Positions 9,248 to 18,860 of a stretch of 64,000 nt of DNA are shown in pieces. The notes under the pieces were generated by a model. That model searched no databases. It saw nothing but the letters and a program-made list of their open reading frames with translations, and was not told where the DNA came from. Each line of letters opens with the position of its first letter. Within the stretch, counting starts at the first letter, position 1. A program made the position numbers and the translations under genes. Source of the stretch: Thiocapsa sp. (GTDB lineage: Bacteria > Pseudomonadota > Gammaproteobacteria > Chromatiales > Chromatiaceae); the NCBI RefSeq assembly GCF_018399035.1, contig NZ_CP073760.1, forward strand, positions 2,601,001-2,665,000. The letters are read 5' to 3'.

Positions 9248-9362
9248 GTAGGATGGGTAGAGCGAAGCGAAACCCATCCAGCCCGCTCCGAGGGCATCGG
9301 ACCGAAACCCGGCAACGCGGCGGTTTGGAGGATGGGTTTCGCTGAGGCTCTACCCATCCTAC
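9248..9362. repeat. GTAGGATGGGTAGAGC repeat, copy 1
   Basis: This 115-bp imperfect palindrome starts GTAGGATGGGTAGAGCG and ends CTCTACCCATCCTAC, with an inner pair AAACCCATCC/GGATGGGTTT. Other copies lie at 13980-14094, 14652-14736 (truncated), 22024-22145, 32416-32626 (expanded) and 35367-35481. Confidence 0.85.
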
Positions 9363-9522
9363 CGGTTCATCAAGGTGCTCACCTTGCCTCTGAATCGTCG
9401 CTTAGGCTCCCCAGGCGAATTAGTTCGCCCCTACAGTCACGCGCGTCGAGCATGGCGTTCATAGGGCGGGAGGTGCGGAACCGAGAGGGCACCGCGGAAC
9501 GCGATGCCCGATGTGAACAGGA

Positions 9523-9867
9523 TCAGCGAGAGGCGGCGACGAGCGGGATATGCTCTTCTTCTTCCTGCCTGTCCTGCTCGTCTTGAAACGCTTGGTTGAC
9601 GCGGTCCCGGAGCTCCTTGCCGGGCTTGAAATGGGGGACATGCTTCCCGGCCAAGGCGACCGAGTCGCCGGTCTTCGGGTTACGCCCGATCCGGGGCGGC
9701 CGGTAGTGCAACGAAAAGCTTCCGAAACCTCGGATTTCGATCCGCTCGCCGGTGGCAAGCGCGGTGCTCATACGATCGAGGGTCTTGCGTACCGCCTCCT
9801 CCACGTCTTTGTAGGGAAGGTGGTCTTGCGCCGCCGCCAGAACGTCGATCAGCTCGGATTTGGTCAT
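9523..9867 (-). CDS. ihfB: Integration host factor subunit beta
   Basis: The 114-aa DNA-bending protein is a subunit of the IHF heterodimer, involved in nucleoid architecture, recombination and transcription. [11 protein letters not shown] at the start, then [21 protein letters not shown] (the beta-arm with the intercalating proline) and [14 protein letters not shown] match IhfB. The start is the ATG at 9867, with AGGAG about 9 nt upstream, not the longer open frame. It ends the aroA-cmk-rpsA-ihfB operon, the standard neighbourhood. The family is usually about 95-100 aa; the extra acidic tail [19 protein letters not shown] is unusual. Confidence 0.95.
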   Translation of the reverse strand: MTKSELIDVLAAAQDHLPYKDVEEAVRKTLDRMSTALATGERIEIRGFGSFSLHYRPPRIGRNPKTGDSVALAGKHVPHFKPGKELRDRVNQAFQDEQDRQEEEEHIPLVAASR

Positions 9868-9892
9868 GGTGTCGACTCCTGGAAAAGGAGAA

Positions 9893-9913
9893 GGGGCCCG
9901 CAATACGGGCCCC
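9893..9913 (-). terminator. GC hairpin between rpsA and ihfB
   Basis: The perfect 8-bp stem GGGGCCCG/CGGGCCCC with a 5-nt loop lies in the short rpsA-ihfB gap. On the minus strand it is followed by TTCTCCTTTT, so it could act as a partial terminator or attenuator that lowers ihfB relative to rpsA. Confidence 0.5.
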
Positions 9914-9955
9914 GCCTAAAGAGACATCACACGAGAGACATCGCGAAGGGGTGTA

Positions 9956-11635
9956 TCAGCCCCCGCGCTGCGCCTCTTCCATCTGCTCTTTGAGGAGATC
10001 GCCGAGGGTCGTCGCCGTGGATGGATCGCGCGAGTAGCCCTTGATGGCCGCCTGCTCTTCCTCGACATCCTTCGCCTTCATGGAGAGCGAAAGGGTGCGG
10101 TTCTTGCGATCGACGCCCAGGAACTTGGCCTCGATCGCCTCGCCCGCCTTCAGAACGGCACGTGCATCCTCGATGCGGTCGCGCGAGATCTCGGAGGCAC
10201 GCAGATAGCCTTCCACACCGTCCGCCAGCGCGATGGTCGCACCCTTGGGGTCGACATCCAGGATGACGCCGGTGACGACGCTGCCCTTCTCGTGCAGTGC
10301 GACGAAGCTGGAGAAGGGATCCTTATCCAACTGCTTCACACCCAGCGAGATGCGCTCGCGCTCCGGATCGACCGAGAGCACGACGGTTTCCAGCTCGTCG
10401 CCCTTCTTGTAGCGACGCAGGGCCTGCTCGCCGGCCTCGTCCCAGGAGATGTCGGACAGATGCACCAGACCGTCGATGCCGCCGTCCAGACCGATGAAGA
10501 TACCGAAGTCCGTGATGGACTTGATCTTGCCGGAGACGTGATCGCCCTTCTTGTGGGTGACCGCGAACTCGTCCCAGGGGTTCATGGCGCACTGCTTGAT
10601 GCCGAGCGAGATGCGGCGACGCTCCTCGTCGATATCCAGCACCATGACCTCGACCTCGTCGCCGAGTGCCACGACCTTGCTCGGGTGGATGTTCTTGTTG
10701 GTCCAATCCATCTCGGAGACGTGGACCAGGCCCTCGACACCCTCTTCGATCTCGACGAAGCAACCGTAGTCGGCGATGTTGGTGACCTTGCCGAAAACGC
10801 GGGTGCTCTCGGGGTAGCGGCGCGAGATGTTGACCCAGGGATCCTCGCCCATCTGCTTGAGGCCCAACGAGACACGCTGACGCTCGCGGTCGAACTTGAG
10901 CACCTTCACGGTGACCTCGTCGCCGATCTCGACCACCTCGGAGGGATGCTTGACGCGACGCCAAGCCATATCCGTGATGTGCAGCAGGCCGTCGATGCCG
11001 CCCAGATCCAGGAAGGCACCGTAGTCGGTCAGGTTCTTGACGATACCCTTGACCTCCATGCCCTCTTCGAGGTTCTTCAGCAGGGTATCGCGCTCGGCGC
11101 TGTATTCCTCTTCCACCACGGCGCGGCGGGAGACGACGACATTATTGCGCTTGCGGTCGAGCTTGATGACCTTGAATTCCTGCTCCTTGCCTTCGAGGTA
11201 GGTGGTGTCGCGCACGGGGCGCACATCCACCAAGGAACCCGGCAGGAAGGCGCGAACGGTGCCCAGGTCGACGGTGAAGCCGCCCTTGACCTTGCCGTTG
11301 ATCATGCCCTTGACGGTATCGGCAGCCTCGAACGCCTTCTCCAGATGATCCCATGCGGCGAACCGCTTTGCCTTCTCGCGCGAGAGACGGGTCACGCCGA
11401 AGCCGTCCTCGACCGCCTCCAGGGCAACCTCGACCTCGTCGCCGATCGCGACCTCGAGCTGGCCATCCGGGCCGATGAATTGGATTCTGGGGATCACGCC
11501 CTCGGACTTGAGCCCGGCATTGATCACAACGTTGTCGGAGGTGATCTCGATCACGGTTCCGATGACGATGGTGCCCGGCTGCAGCTGGGTAGTGCTCAGA
11601 CTTTGTTCAAAGAGTTCGGCAAAGCTTTCGGTCAT
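9956..11635 (-). CDS. rpsA: 30S ribosomal protein S1
   Basis: The 559-aa protein is ribosomal protein S1, which binds mRNA on the 30S subunit during initiation; E. coli S1 is 557 aa. Six S1/OB repeats can be followed by recurrent [31 protein letters not shown] and [21 protein letters not shown] motifs. The start [13 protein letters not shown] at 11635 is the conserved S1 N-terminus; the open frame extends 30 codons further upstream but is not S1-like. It lies between cmk and ihfB as in other gammaproteobacteria. In E. coli S1 represses its own translation; the leader here was not examined for this. Confidence 0.98.
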   Translation of the reverse strand: MTESFAELFEQSLSTTQLQPGTIVIGTVIEITSDNVVINAGLKSEGVIPRIQFIGPDGQLEVAIGDEVEVALEAVEDGFGVTRLSREKAKRFAAWDHLEKAFEAADTVKGMINGKVKGGFTVDLGTVRAFLPGSLVDVRPVRDTTYLEGKEQEFKVIKLDRKRNNVVVSRRAVVEEEYSAERDTLLKNLEEGMEVKGIVKNLTDYGAFLDLGGIDGLLHITDMAWRRVKHPSEVVEIGDEVTVKVLKFDRERQRVSLGLKQMGEDPWVNISRRYPESTRVFGKVTNIADYGCFVEIEEGVEGLVHVSEMDWTNKNIHPSKVVALGDEVEVMVLDIDEERRRISLGIKQCAMNPWDEFAVTHKKGDHVSGKIKSITDFGIFIGLDGGIDGLVHLSDISWDEAGEQALRRYKKGDELETVVLSVDPERERISLGVKQLDKDPFSSFVALHEKGSVVTGVILDVDPKGATIALADGVEGYLRASEISRDRIEDARAVLKAGEAIEAKFLGVDRKNRTLSLSMKAKDVEEEQAAIKGYSRDPSTATTLGDLLKEQMEEAQRGG

Positions 11636-11773
11636 AAGATGAAAGTATCCTGAGAACGGCGCGCTGACCCGTCCCATCCGGGACGAGGGGTATGAATGAG
11701 ATGAAAAGGTCGGCGCATTCGGCACCGACCCGACCGGATCGACAGGGGTCCCGCTGGACGGACTGACGATTTC

Positions 11774-12445
11774 CTAGAGGACCAGTTCCGGAAAGACGCG
11801 CCTCACCTCTTTCAGGACCCGATCGAGCACTTCTTCGATGGACATCGCGGTGGAATCCACGATCACCGCATCCTCCGCGGCGCACAATGGCGCCACGCTG
11901 CGACCGCGATCACGCGCGTCGCGCGCCCGGATGTCGTCTACAAGGTCGGGGAGGTTAGCATCCAATCCCTTTCCTTTCAACTGTTTATACCGGCGATCCG
12001 CACGCACCTCGGCGCCGGCGTCGAGAAAGATCTTCACCGAGGCCAGCGGGAAGACGACCGTGCCCATGTCGCGCCCGTCGGCGACCAGGCCCGGCGGGCA
12101 TGCCATGGCGCGTTGGCGCTGCAGCAAGGCATCGCGCACCGGCGGATGCACGGCGACCCGCGAGGCGGCCATCCCCGCCTGCTCGGTGCGGATCGCCTCG
12201 CTCACGTCCTCGTCCTCCAGGAGCACCCGGCCCGAGACGAAGGCGACCGGCAGGTCGGCCGCGACCTCGGCGACGGCCTCGGCATCGTCGAGCGCAACCC
12301 CGCGGCGCTCCGCAGCGAGACCGAGCACGCGATAAAGCGCGCCGCTGTCCAGACAACGCCAGCCAAGTCGGTCCGACAACAGCTCGGCGATCGTCCCCTT
12401 GCCCGTTCCGGACGGACCGTCGATGGTGATGACCGGGACCGGCAT
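11774..12445 (-). CDS. cmk: Cytidylate kinase
   Basis: The 223-aa enzyme phosphorylates CMP and dCMP with ATP in the cytosol. The P-loop [14 protein letters not shown] lies at residues 9-22, the NMP-binding region contains [14 protein letters not shown], and [11 protein letters not shown] and the lid region ([22 protein letters not shown]) are conserved. It starts 4 nt after the aroA stop, so translation is probably coupled. Length matches the family (about 220-230). It sits upstream of rpsA in the standard operon. Confidence 0.97.
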   Translation of the reverse strand: MPVPVITIDGPSGTGKGTIAELLSDRLGWRCLDSGALYRVLGLAAERRGVALDDAEAVAEVAADLPVAFVSGRVLLEDEDVSEAIRTEQAGMAASRVAVHPPVRDALLQRQRAMACPPGLVADGRDMGTVVFPLASVKIFLDAGAEVRADRRYKQLKGKGLDANLPDLVDDIRARDARDRGRSVAPLCAAEDAVIVDSTAMSIEEVLDRVLKEVRRVFPELVL

Positions 12446-12449
12446 CGCG

Positions 12450-13823
12450 TCAGCCCCGCGTCGCTTGGATGCTCAAGCCGGCGGCTCCAGCCAACTCGAC
12501 GAATCCCGGGAAAGAGGTCTCGACGTTGGCGCAGTCCCGGATCGCGACCGGACCGCTTGCGCGCAAGGCCGCGATGGCAAAGGACATGGCGATTCGGTGG
12601 TCGCCGTGGGCGTCGATCGCGGGCGCACCCGTCGCGCCGAGCGCCCCGCCGTGGATGCGCATCCCGTCCGGCAGCGGCTCGGCGCACACCCCGAGCTTGG
12701 CCAGACCGTCGGCCATCACCTGGATGCGATCGCTCTCCTTCACCCGCAGCTCCTCGGCGCCGGTGAGGATGGTCTCGCCCTCGGCGCAGGCCGCGGCGAT
12801 GAAGAGGACCGGCAGCTCGTCGATCGCCAGCGGCACCTGATCGACCGGGATGCGGATCCCGCGCAGACGCGCATGACGCACCCGAATGTCCGCCACCGGC
12901 TCGCCGCCGGCCGTGCGCCGGTCGATCAGCTCGATGTCCCCGCCCATGGCGCGCAGGATGTTGATGACGCCGACCCGTGTCGGATTGATCCCCACGCCTT
13001 CCAGGATGAGATCGGAGCCCGGCGCGATACTGGCGCCGACGAGAAAGAAGGCCGCCGAAGAGATGTCGGCGGGTACCGTCAACCGACAGCCGGTCAGCCG
13101 TCCGCCGCCGGTCAGACAGACCTTCGCCGCTTGACGCCGAACCGAGTAGCCGAAGGCCGTGAGCATGCGCTCGGTGTGATCGCGCGTCGGTGCAGGCTCG
13201 GTCACGCAGGTCTCGCCCTCGGCATAGAGGCCCGCCAGCAAGAGGCTCGACTTCACCTGCGCACTGGCCACGGGCATCACATAATCGAGCCCCGTCAGAT
13301 GCGCAACCGGCGTCAGATCCAGCGGCGCCGTACCGCCCTCGGTCGTGCCGATCCGTGCACCCATCCGTGCCAAAGGCTCGGTCACGCGCCGCATCGGGCG
13401 CTTGGACAGAGAGGTATCCCCCACCAGGGTCACCGGAAACGCCTGCCCGGCCAAGAGACCCGAGAGCAAGCGCATCGAGGTGCCCGAATTGCCCATGTCG
13501 AGCGGACCGTCGGGGGCCTGAAGGCCCCGCATCCCGACGCCATGCACGCGCACCTCGCCGCCGTCGGGCCCGTCGATCCGCACGCCCATCCGCCGGAAGG
13601 CGTTCAAGGTCGCCAAGGCATCCGCGCCCTCGAGGAACCCGCTGATGCGGGTCTCACCCTCAGCGATCGCGGCCAGCATGATCGAGCGATGCGAGATCGA
13701 CTTGTCGCCGGGGACGCGCAGGCGCCCACGCAAAGTGCCGCCCGACGAGACCAGGTAGCGGGTATCCGAAGGCTGTGCCAAGTGCTCTCCCGCGCGACTG
13801 CGCCCGGACGCTGAAAAGCCCAC
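12450..13823 (-). CDS. aroA: 3-phosphoshikimate 1-carboxyvinyltransferase
   Basis: The enzyme (EPSP synthase) makes 5-enolpyruvylshikimate-3-phosphate in aromatic amino-acid synthesis. Motifs include [11 protein letters not shown] near residue 38, [13 protein letters not shown] [15 protein letters not shown], and RVKESDR with the active-site lysine region [17 protein letters not shown]. The listed 457 aa uses the ATG at 13823; a TTG 14 codons in ([11 protein letters not shown]) preceded by GGGAGAG is a credible alternative start, as homologues begin a few residues before RYLV. It is the first gene of the cmk-rpsA-ihfB operon. Confidence 0.96.
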   Translation of the reverse strand: MGFSASGRSRAGEHLAQPSDTRYLVSSGGTLRGRLRVPGDKSISHRSIMLAAIAEGETRISGFLEGADALATLNAFRRMGVRIDGPDGGEVRVHGVGMRGLQAPDGPLDMGNSGTSMRLLSGLLAGQAFPVTLVGDTSLSKRPMRRVTEPLARMGARIGTTEGGTAPLDLTPVAHLTGLDYVMPVASAQVKSSLLLAGLYAEGETCVTEPAPTRDHTERMLTAFGYSVRRQAAKVCLTGGGRLTGCRLTVPADISSAAFFLVGASIAPGSDLILEGVGINPTRVGVINILRAMGGDIELIDRRTAGGEPVADIRVRHARLRGIRIPVDQVPLAIDELPVLFIAAACAEGETILTGAEELRVKESDRIQVMADGLAKLGVCAEPLPDGMRIHGGALGATGAPAIDAHGDHRIAMSFAIAALRASGPVAIRDCANVETSFPGFVELAGAAGLSIQATRG

Positions 13824-13979
13824 TATGTTAGTCCTGCAGGCGGAGTCGGTAAACTGCAGAATCCGTGAACCGAGTGCAACGGTTCAGAGAGTCCGAGACC
13901 ATCCGAGATCCTTCTCGACACATGACTGCCGTGCTGCACTAAGGAGACCTCGGCAACAAGGACAACATCTTGTTTCAGC

Positions 13980-14094
13980 GTAGGATGGGTAGAGCGTCAG
14001 CGAAACCCATCCAGCCCGCGCCAAGGGCATCGGACCGTAACCCGGCAACACGGCGGTTTGGAGGATGGGTTTCGCTGCGCTCTACCCATCCTAC
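13980..14094. repeat. GTAGGATGGGTAGAGC repeat, copy 2
   Basis: This complete 115-bp copy is nearly identical to the one at 9248-9362 and lies in the aroA-yhbY divergent gap (13824-14264), which otherwise shows no gene. Confidence 0.85.
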
Positions 14095-14264
14095 GTGTTT
14101 CGGTTGTTTTTGAATCGCTCACTACAGGGTTTCGACCCGGGTTGCAGCAAGCCGCTTCAGACATGAAATCGCCTCAGGCATGCCCACGGTGTAGCATTCC
14201 GCCGGCGAGCCGGGAGGCCGGCCGCCGCCGTCGAAAGGCATTCATTTCCGTCATCAGGACCATC

Positions 14265-14567
14265 ATGTCGATTACCGAAAAACAAAAACGCTGGCTGAAG
14301 AAGCAATCACACCACCTGAAACCCGTCGTCACGCTCGGGCAGCACGGGCTCACGGAGGCCGTGCTCGCCGAGATCGCGCTGGCCTTGAGCCACCACGAGC
14401 TGCTGAAGGTCAAGGTCAATGCCGGCGATCGCGAAGAGCGCGACGCCGCAATCGCGCTGATCGGCGAGCGCACCGACGCCGTCCTGGTCGGACGCATCGG
14501 TCACGTGGCGTCCTTCTACCGCGCCAACCCCGAAAAGCGCGATCCGATCCTGCTTCCGAACCTCTGA
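14265..14567 (+). CDS. yhbY: Ribosome-associated YhbY-type RNA-binding protein
   Basis: The 100-aa protein is a single CRM/CRS1-YhbY domain that binds RNA and associates with pre-50S particles in E. coli. The start MSITEKQKRWLKKQSHHLKP at 14265 and the motifs VTLGQHGLTEAVLAEI, LKVKVNAGDREER and GRIGHVASFYR fit the family, as does the length. The open frame continues upstream through the repeat at 13980-14094 but this is not conserved. It stands alone between repeats. Confidence 0.92.
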   Translation: MSITEKQKRWLKKQSHHLKPVVTLGQHGLTEAVLAEIALALSHHELLKVKVNAGDREERDAAIALIGERTDAVLVGRIGHVASFYRANPEKRDPILLPNL

Positions 14568-14651
14568 GGCATCCCCTCGCGGGGCTCGGTGGCGTTCGCG
14601 CTCGCTCGCCCGGACACGCACCCAAACGCCCCTACGGCCCCCACTGAACGT

Positions 14652-14736
14652 GTAGGATGGGTAGAGCGTCAGCGAAACCCATCCTCCAAACCACCGCGTT
14701 GCCGGGTTTCGGTCCGATGCCCTTGGCGCGGGCTGG
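14652..14736. repeat. GTAGGATGGGTAGAGC repeat, truncated copy 3
   Basis: The copy is inverted relative to 9248-9362 and keeps one end plus the interior (CCTCCAAACCACCGCGTTGC...CCTTGGCGCGGGCTGG) but lacks the other terminal GATGGGTAGAGC arm. Confidence 0.75.
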
Positions 14737-14759
14737 TGTGTCTGGAGTCGGACAGGCTC

Positions 14760-15083
14760 CTAGCGGTGTTCTTCGACATAGTCCTGCAACGCACGGTCGA
14801 TACGGCGTTCCCATCCCTGCTCGCCGGCGTGAAAGTACTCAAGCACCTCGCGCGACAGGCGCAAGGTAACCGGCTGGCTTTGCTCTCGCACATCCATCGT
14901 CTGGGGCTGGCGCCTCCTTGGAGGTTGAACGACGGCGCCGCGCCAAAAAGACTCGACCGCCGCCGGGTCGCTCGGGTCGTAGGCGCTCTCGGGATCGGAC
15001 GCCGAATCCGGCGCCGCATCGATCAAAGCGCGACGCTCCTCATCGCTTTCCGGAAACCGCATCGAGATAGATTCTGGTTTCAT
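14760..15083 (-). CDS. brnA: BrnA-type antitoxin
   Basis: The 107-aa protein is the antitoxin of a type II BrnT/BrnA module. Its C-terminal part (VTLRLSREVLEYFHAGEQGW, then RRIDRALQDYV) is the ribbon-helix-helix-like DNA-binding region typical of BrnA, and the N-terminal half (DSASDPESAYDP, AAVESFWRGAVV) is the toxin-binding part. The start MKPESISMRFP at 15083 lies inside the end of the upstream toxin gene (44-nt overlap), the usual order toxin then antitoxin. It most likely represses its own operon, as in other BrnTA modules. Confidence 0.88.
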   Translation of the reverse strand: MKPESISMRFPESDEERRALIDAAPDSASDPESAYDPSDPAAVESFWRGAVVQPPRRRQPQTMDVREQSQPVTLRLSREVLEYFHAGEQGWERRIDRALQDYVEEHR

Positions 15084-15318
15084 GTTTCGTTGCCCTCCGT
15101 AAGGAGATGACGCGCAGCTCTCCATTGCGTTCGGTATAGGTCATATGGACGACGCAACCGTCGAGCCAGCCCAGCAGGTTCATGCGCGGCTCGCCATAGT
15201 CGGCTCGGGTATCCTCGGCGGCCAGGGTCGGATGATCGAAGACGCGCTCGCAATCGGCGAGATCCAGACGGTGCCGCTGCAGATCGGAAATGCGCTTGGA
15301 CTCGTCCCAGGTGGCCAT
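15040..15318 (-). CDS. brnT: BrnT-type ribonuclease toxin
   Basis: The 92-aa protein is a BrnT toxin, an RNase with a RelE-like fold that inhibits translation. It begins MATWDESKRISDLQRHRLDL, matching the usual BrnT N-terminus (WDExKxxxNxxKHxxxF), and ends with the conserved VISLRRATKHETRIY region that supplies catalytic Arg/His residues. The start at 15318 was chosen over the 30-codon upstream extension because it yields the family length. It is immediately upstream of and overlaps brnA. Confidence 0.88.
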   Translation of the reverse strand: MATWDESKRISDLQRHRLDLADCERVFDHPTLAAEDTRADYGEPRMNLLGWLDGCVVHMTYTERNGELRVISLRRATKHETRIYLDAVSGKR

Positions 15319-15441
15319 GGCCTGAGATTGAACCCCAGCAACCGCTGACAACGATGCGCCGACGGTGGCGCCGGATGTCGGGTGGCCCGGCTCCAAAGCC
15401 AAACGCAAAGTGAAAATGACGCATGTCGCTCTGGACGCGAC

Positions 15442-18411
15442 TTACCCCTTCACCTTCAAAGGCGCGAGCATCCGCATGGTGCGGATCTTCAGCTCGACCC
15501 TGAATTCGAGTGTTTGATCGGCGCTGGGTTCGGCCTCCAGCGTGTAGCCGGTCTCCTCGATCGTGGCGTTCTCGGGCAGCTTGGCGGGGTCGATGGTCAC
15601 GGTCCAGGTACCCGGTTGCAGGCCGGCGAAGCGGAACTCGCCGTTGCCGTTGGTGAGACGACGATAGACCTGATCGCCGCTGCGCACCTCGACCAGGATG
15701 CCGCCCAAGCCGCGGGAGGGTTTCAGCTCTTCGGACGTCGGCGGCGGCGGGGCTTTGGCCCCCTGCCCGACGCGCACAAAGGTCTGCGACGGCAGCAGGC
15801 TGGCGTCCGGCTCGTAGAGCTGGACCTTGCCGGCGATGGTCGCGCCGCGGATGAAGGGCACATCGATCGACGCACCCGCATCGAAATAGAGATCCACCGG
15901 ACGCGGCATCTCCAGCGTCGGGATCATCCCGACCGGAAGGCTGCCGCCCGCGAGCGTCAGGTCGTAGACGCCCAGCTTGACCGACGGGAACATGAAATAG
16001 CCGTTCTCGTCCGTGATCGCCACCAAGCGATCCAGTTTCAGCACCACGTTGGACAACCCGGCACCCGTCTCTTGATCGAATGCACGCCCGCGCACGGTCG
16101 CCACATCCCGCCGGGGCACGGTCGGCACCGCGATCGGCACCATGTAGGACAGCATGATGCTGTTCTCCATGTTCATGCCGTTGTCGTACAGCTCGGCATA
16201 GCGCGAGCCGTGGCGCGCCTGCACCGTGAGCAGATCCCCGTTCTCGCGCTGATAGCGATAGGAGACGCCGGCGATCACGCTGTTCTGATCATTGTATTGC
16301 TGACCCTGCACATTCAGGCTCAGGGTCGACTTGGGGCTGACGGCATAGTTCACACTCGCCCCGCCCGTGAACCGCGGTGCTTGATCGAAGGTGGCCGCGG
16401 CCTCGTTCTCCAAAGAGAGATAGCCGCCCAGATTCAGGCGCCTCGTCGGGCGCCAGGAGAGCGACCCGCGAAACGCCTGCGTCGCGGAACGCTCGCCGGT
16501 AACCCGATCGTATTCCTCGCCCAGCTCGATGCTGGTGTTCAGGCTCAGATTGAGATCCTTGAAGCTCTTGCCGTAGCCGAATCGAATGCTGTTCTCCACC
16601 TCGTCGAAGGTCGGCGCCGGGTTCAGATCGCTGCGCTGGCGACGCCGCAGCTCCACCGAATAACGCGTCTCGTCGGCCGTGCGCCAGTTGAGCCGGATGC
16701 CGGCCTCGTGCTCGATGCTGTCCGGACCGTACCAATCCCAATCGTCCGGATCCAAGGACCACCAATCCGCTTGGTCGTACTCGGCCAACTCACGTGCCGT
16801 CTGGTGATCTCGATCATAGTGATACCAGGCCCGCAGGCTCCAGGGCTTCTCAAGCGGCACATAGTCGATATCCAGATAGGCACGATCCTGATTCTGGACA
16901 TAGCCGGCATAGTCCGGCGAGGCATACAACAGGGTGAGACGATAGCGCCAGGGCGTGCCCAGATTGATCAGATTGCCCGAGAAGGCCATGCCGTTTCCGA
17001 CATCCCCGGCGCTGCCGGCGACCTCGACATCCAGGGCCGTCTCGGCGCCCAGAGCGACCTGCTGCCGCACGCCCAGGATCTGGCTGTGTCCGTTCTCGTT
17101 ATCGGTTTGGTCGAGATAGCTCAGACCCAGGATCCAGGTCGGGCGCAACGTGTAAAGCAGCCCGAGTCCGGTTTGATGCCCCTGGTAAAAGCTGTCGTCG
17201 TCGCCGAAGTCGAACGAGCCGACATGATAGGCGGAGAGCTCGATCCCTTCGCCGCGCCACGCAAAACGCATCCCGCGTCCGCTGATCCCGGGATCGGTCA
17301 GCGGCGAGAGACCATAGGTGGCATCGCCGAGGGTCAGATCGAAATTGCGCCCGCGATAATCGACATAGAACCAATTCTCCTGACCGAAGATGGTGTCGTC
17401 CTCCAACCCGGGCCAGCGCAGCAGAAAGCTCAGGATGCGCTCTTGCGTGCCGTCGATGGACCCGCTGCCGGACCATTCGAGCTGCACACCCGAGCCGTTC
17501 TCGCCGTCGTCCCGGCCGCTCCAGCTTCCGCCGACGCGGCGCGTAAACAAGGTCTTGATGCTGTGCGGCGCCGCCTCCTTGCCGGTCACGCGCGGCAGGG
17601 TCTCCACACTGCGCTTGGCGGTATCCGTAAGGGTCTCGCCCTGATCCCCCACAGCCGCGGTCGCGGTCAGGCTGATTTCGTCCCGCGTCGGCTCGGTGAT
17701 GGCAGGCGGGCGAACGCTCATCTCGATCGGCTGCGACTCGCCCGGCGCCAGCGTCAAGGTGCCGACCGCAGGCTCGATCTTGGACTCGCGGCTGCTCTGC
17801 GCGCCGTAGCCCACCGTCAGCGCGGTATTGCTCGAGTTGACGATCTGGAAGACCGCGGTGTAAGGCTCGTTGGCGATGGCGATGGTCGGCAGCTCAAGGA
17901 TGTCGACCTGGAGCTTGAAGACGGGCCGCACCCGCACGTTCAAGGTCGAGCCGCCCAAGGCGCCGGGGCGACCGCGGATGCCGACCTGATAGCTCACGCG
18001 GTACTCGCCCGCCGCCGTGCTCTCGGGCACGAAGAAGCTGACCAGGCGCATGACGGTGCCGCCGGGCGGTAGCGTAAAGGGGAATTCGGGGGTGATGGCG
18101 CGCCAGCCTGCCGGCATCGACAGACGACCCTCCAGGTCGGCCGCGGCACCGGTGCGGTTGGTGACCTGAAAGACGACGGTGACGACCTCGCGCGGGTCGA
18201 CGGTAAAGACACGCGCGTCCATCGCACGGACATCGACGCCGCGGGCTTGGGCGAAGACCGGCGAGGGCGTCAGGAGAAGTGCGAGAAGGATCCAGGAGAG
18301 GAGTGCGAGACCCGGAAGCAGCCGCTCGATCCACCACGCACCGCGCCCGCCGCGCCATGCCGCGCGATGCGATGCTGTGTCTGTGCGATTGCGGCCGTCG
18401 GGCCGGGACAT
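15442..18411 (-). CDS. Usher-like outer-membrane beta-barrel protein
   Basis: The 989-aa protein has a long signal sequence (hydrophobic core about 32-50, cleavage after SPVFA), two N-terminal immunoglobulin-like segments (about 60-260, e.g. VTVVFQVTNRTGAAADLEG), a long alternating beta-rich region with aromatic girdle residues (about 290-750; DLTLGDATYGLSPLTD), a carboxypeptidase-regulatory-like domain (about 765-830; GLSNVVLKLDRLVAITDENGYF) and a second prealbumin-like domain near the C-terminus. This order resembles fimbrial ushers, which export and assemble pilus subunits across the outer membrane. It follows a chaperone-like gene and a pilin-like gene on the same strand. The usher role is inferred, not certain. 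Confidence 0.65.
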   Translation of the reverse strand: MSRPDGRNRTDTASHRAAWRGGRGAWWIERLLPGLALLSWILLALLLTPSPVFAQARGVDVRAMDARVFTVDPREVVTVVFQVTNRTGAAADLEGRLSMPAGWRAITPEFPFTLPPGGTVMRLVSFFVPESTAAGEYRVSYQVGIRGRPGALGGSTLNVRVRPVFKLQVDILELPTIAIANEPYTAVFQIVNSSNTALTVGYGAQSSRESKIEPAVGTLTLAPGESQPIEMSVRPPAITEPTRDEISLTATAAVGDQGETLTDTAKRSVETLPRVTGKEAAPHSIKTLFTRRVGGSWSGRDDGENGSGVQLEWSGSGSIDGTQERILSFLLRWPGLEDDTIFGQENWFYVDYRGRNFDLTLGDATYGLSPLTDPGISGRGMRFAWRGEGIELSAYHVGSFDFGDDDSFYQGHQTGLGLLYTLRPTWILGLSYLDQTDNENGHSQILGVRQQVALGAETALDVEVAGSAGDVGNGMAFSGNLINLGTPWRYRLTLLYASPDYAGYVQNQDRAYLDIDYVPLEKPWSLRAWYHYDRDHQTARELAEYDQADWWSLDPDDWDWYGPDSIEHEAGIRLNWRTADETRYSVELRRRQRSDLNPAPTFDEVENSIRFGYGKSFKDLNLSLNTSIELGEEYDRVTGERSATQAFRGSLSWRPTRRLNLGGYLSLENEAAATFDQAPRFTGGASVNYAVSPKSTLSLNVQGQQYNDQNSVIAGVSYRYQRENGDLLTVQARHGSRYAELYDNGMNMENSIMLSYMVPIAVPTVPRRDVATVRGRAFDQETGAGLSNVVLKLDRLVAITDENGYFMFPSVKLGVYDLTLAGGSLPVGMIPTLEMPRPVDLYFDAGASIDVPFIRGATIAGKVQLYEPDASLLPSQTFVRVGQGAKAPPPPTSEELKPSRGLGGILVEVRSGDQVYRRLTNGNGEFRFAGLQPGTWTVTIDPAKLPENATIEETGYTLEAEPSADQTLEFRVELKIRTMRMLAPLKVKG

Positions 18412-18807
18412 CCGGAAAACCTCCGGGTCGCGGGCGTCGACAGTCTCGACCGCTGAGCACTCGAAGGCTCACCGGCATATCGGCCTTGCGCACGAACCCT
18501 GTCACCGCAGCCGCCCCGAGGGCGAGCGGCGTACCGATCCGTGCAGTGGCCGGACCGGTGGCGAGAGGATCCAGTGTCGTGCGTCACCCTTGACCGAGCT
18601 GTGCGACCCTTGAGGTTTGGTCAAGTGATCGCGGGTTGTTGTGATGATCCGTTGCGAGTCGGCGCCGCTTCATGGCTCCGCGATGAAACGCGTCGCTCGC
18701 CCCGTGTAGTTCCTCCCGCACGGAGGGCGCCGGGAAGGGGTCGACCCGCGCCTGTCCATGGCGGCGTCCCTGGTCTGATCCCGACCGCCGGGAGAGGGTG
18801 ACGCGTG
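18412..18807. other. Gene-free gap between usher-like and chaperone-like genes
   Basis: No convincing gene is visible in these ~400 bp. The stretch is GC-rich like the usher-like gene and unlike the lower-GC genes on the other side, so it may mark the joint of a mosaic locus. Confidence 0.5.
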
Positions 18808-18856
18808 CTTGGGCCGGGTTGAGCGCCCGCTCAGCGGGCGCTCAACCCGGCCCAAG
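18808..18856. repeat. Perfect 24-bp inverted repeat (possible cruciform or hairpin)
   Basis: The arms 18808-18831 (CTTGGGCCGGGTTGAGCGCC...) and 18833-18856 are perfectly complementary around a single central base. It begins 4 bp after the stop of the chaperone-like gene. No T-run follows on either strand, so it is not a classical intrinsic terminator, but as RNA it would form a very stable hairpin that could separate usher from chaperone expression. Confidence 0.85.
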
Positions 18857-18860
18857 GAGG

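Noticed and set aside
15382..18072. Long plus-strand open frame of 896 codons opposite the usher-like gene
   Set aside because: It is a GC-driven shadow of the minus-strand gene; it shows no family motifs and has arginine/glutamine/histidine-rich low-complexity composition.
18808..18856. The perfect 24-bp palindrome as an intrinsic terminator
   Set aside because: No run of T follows on either strand.
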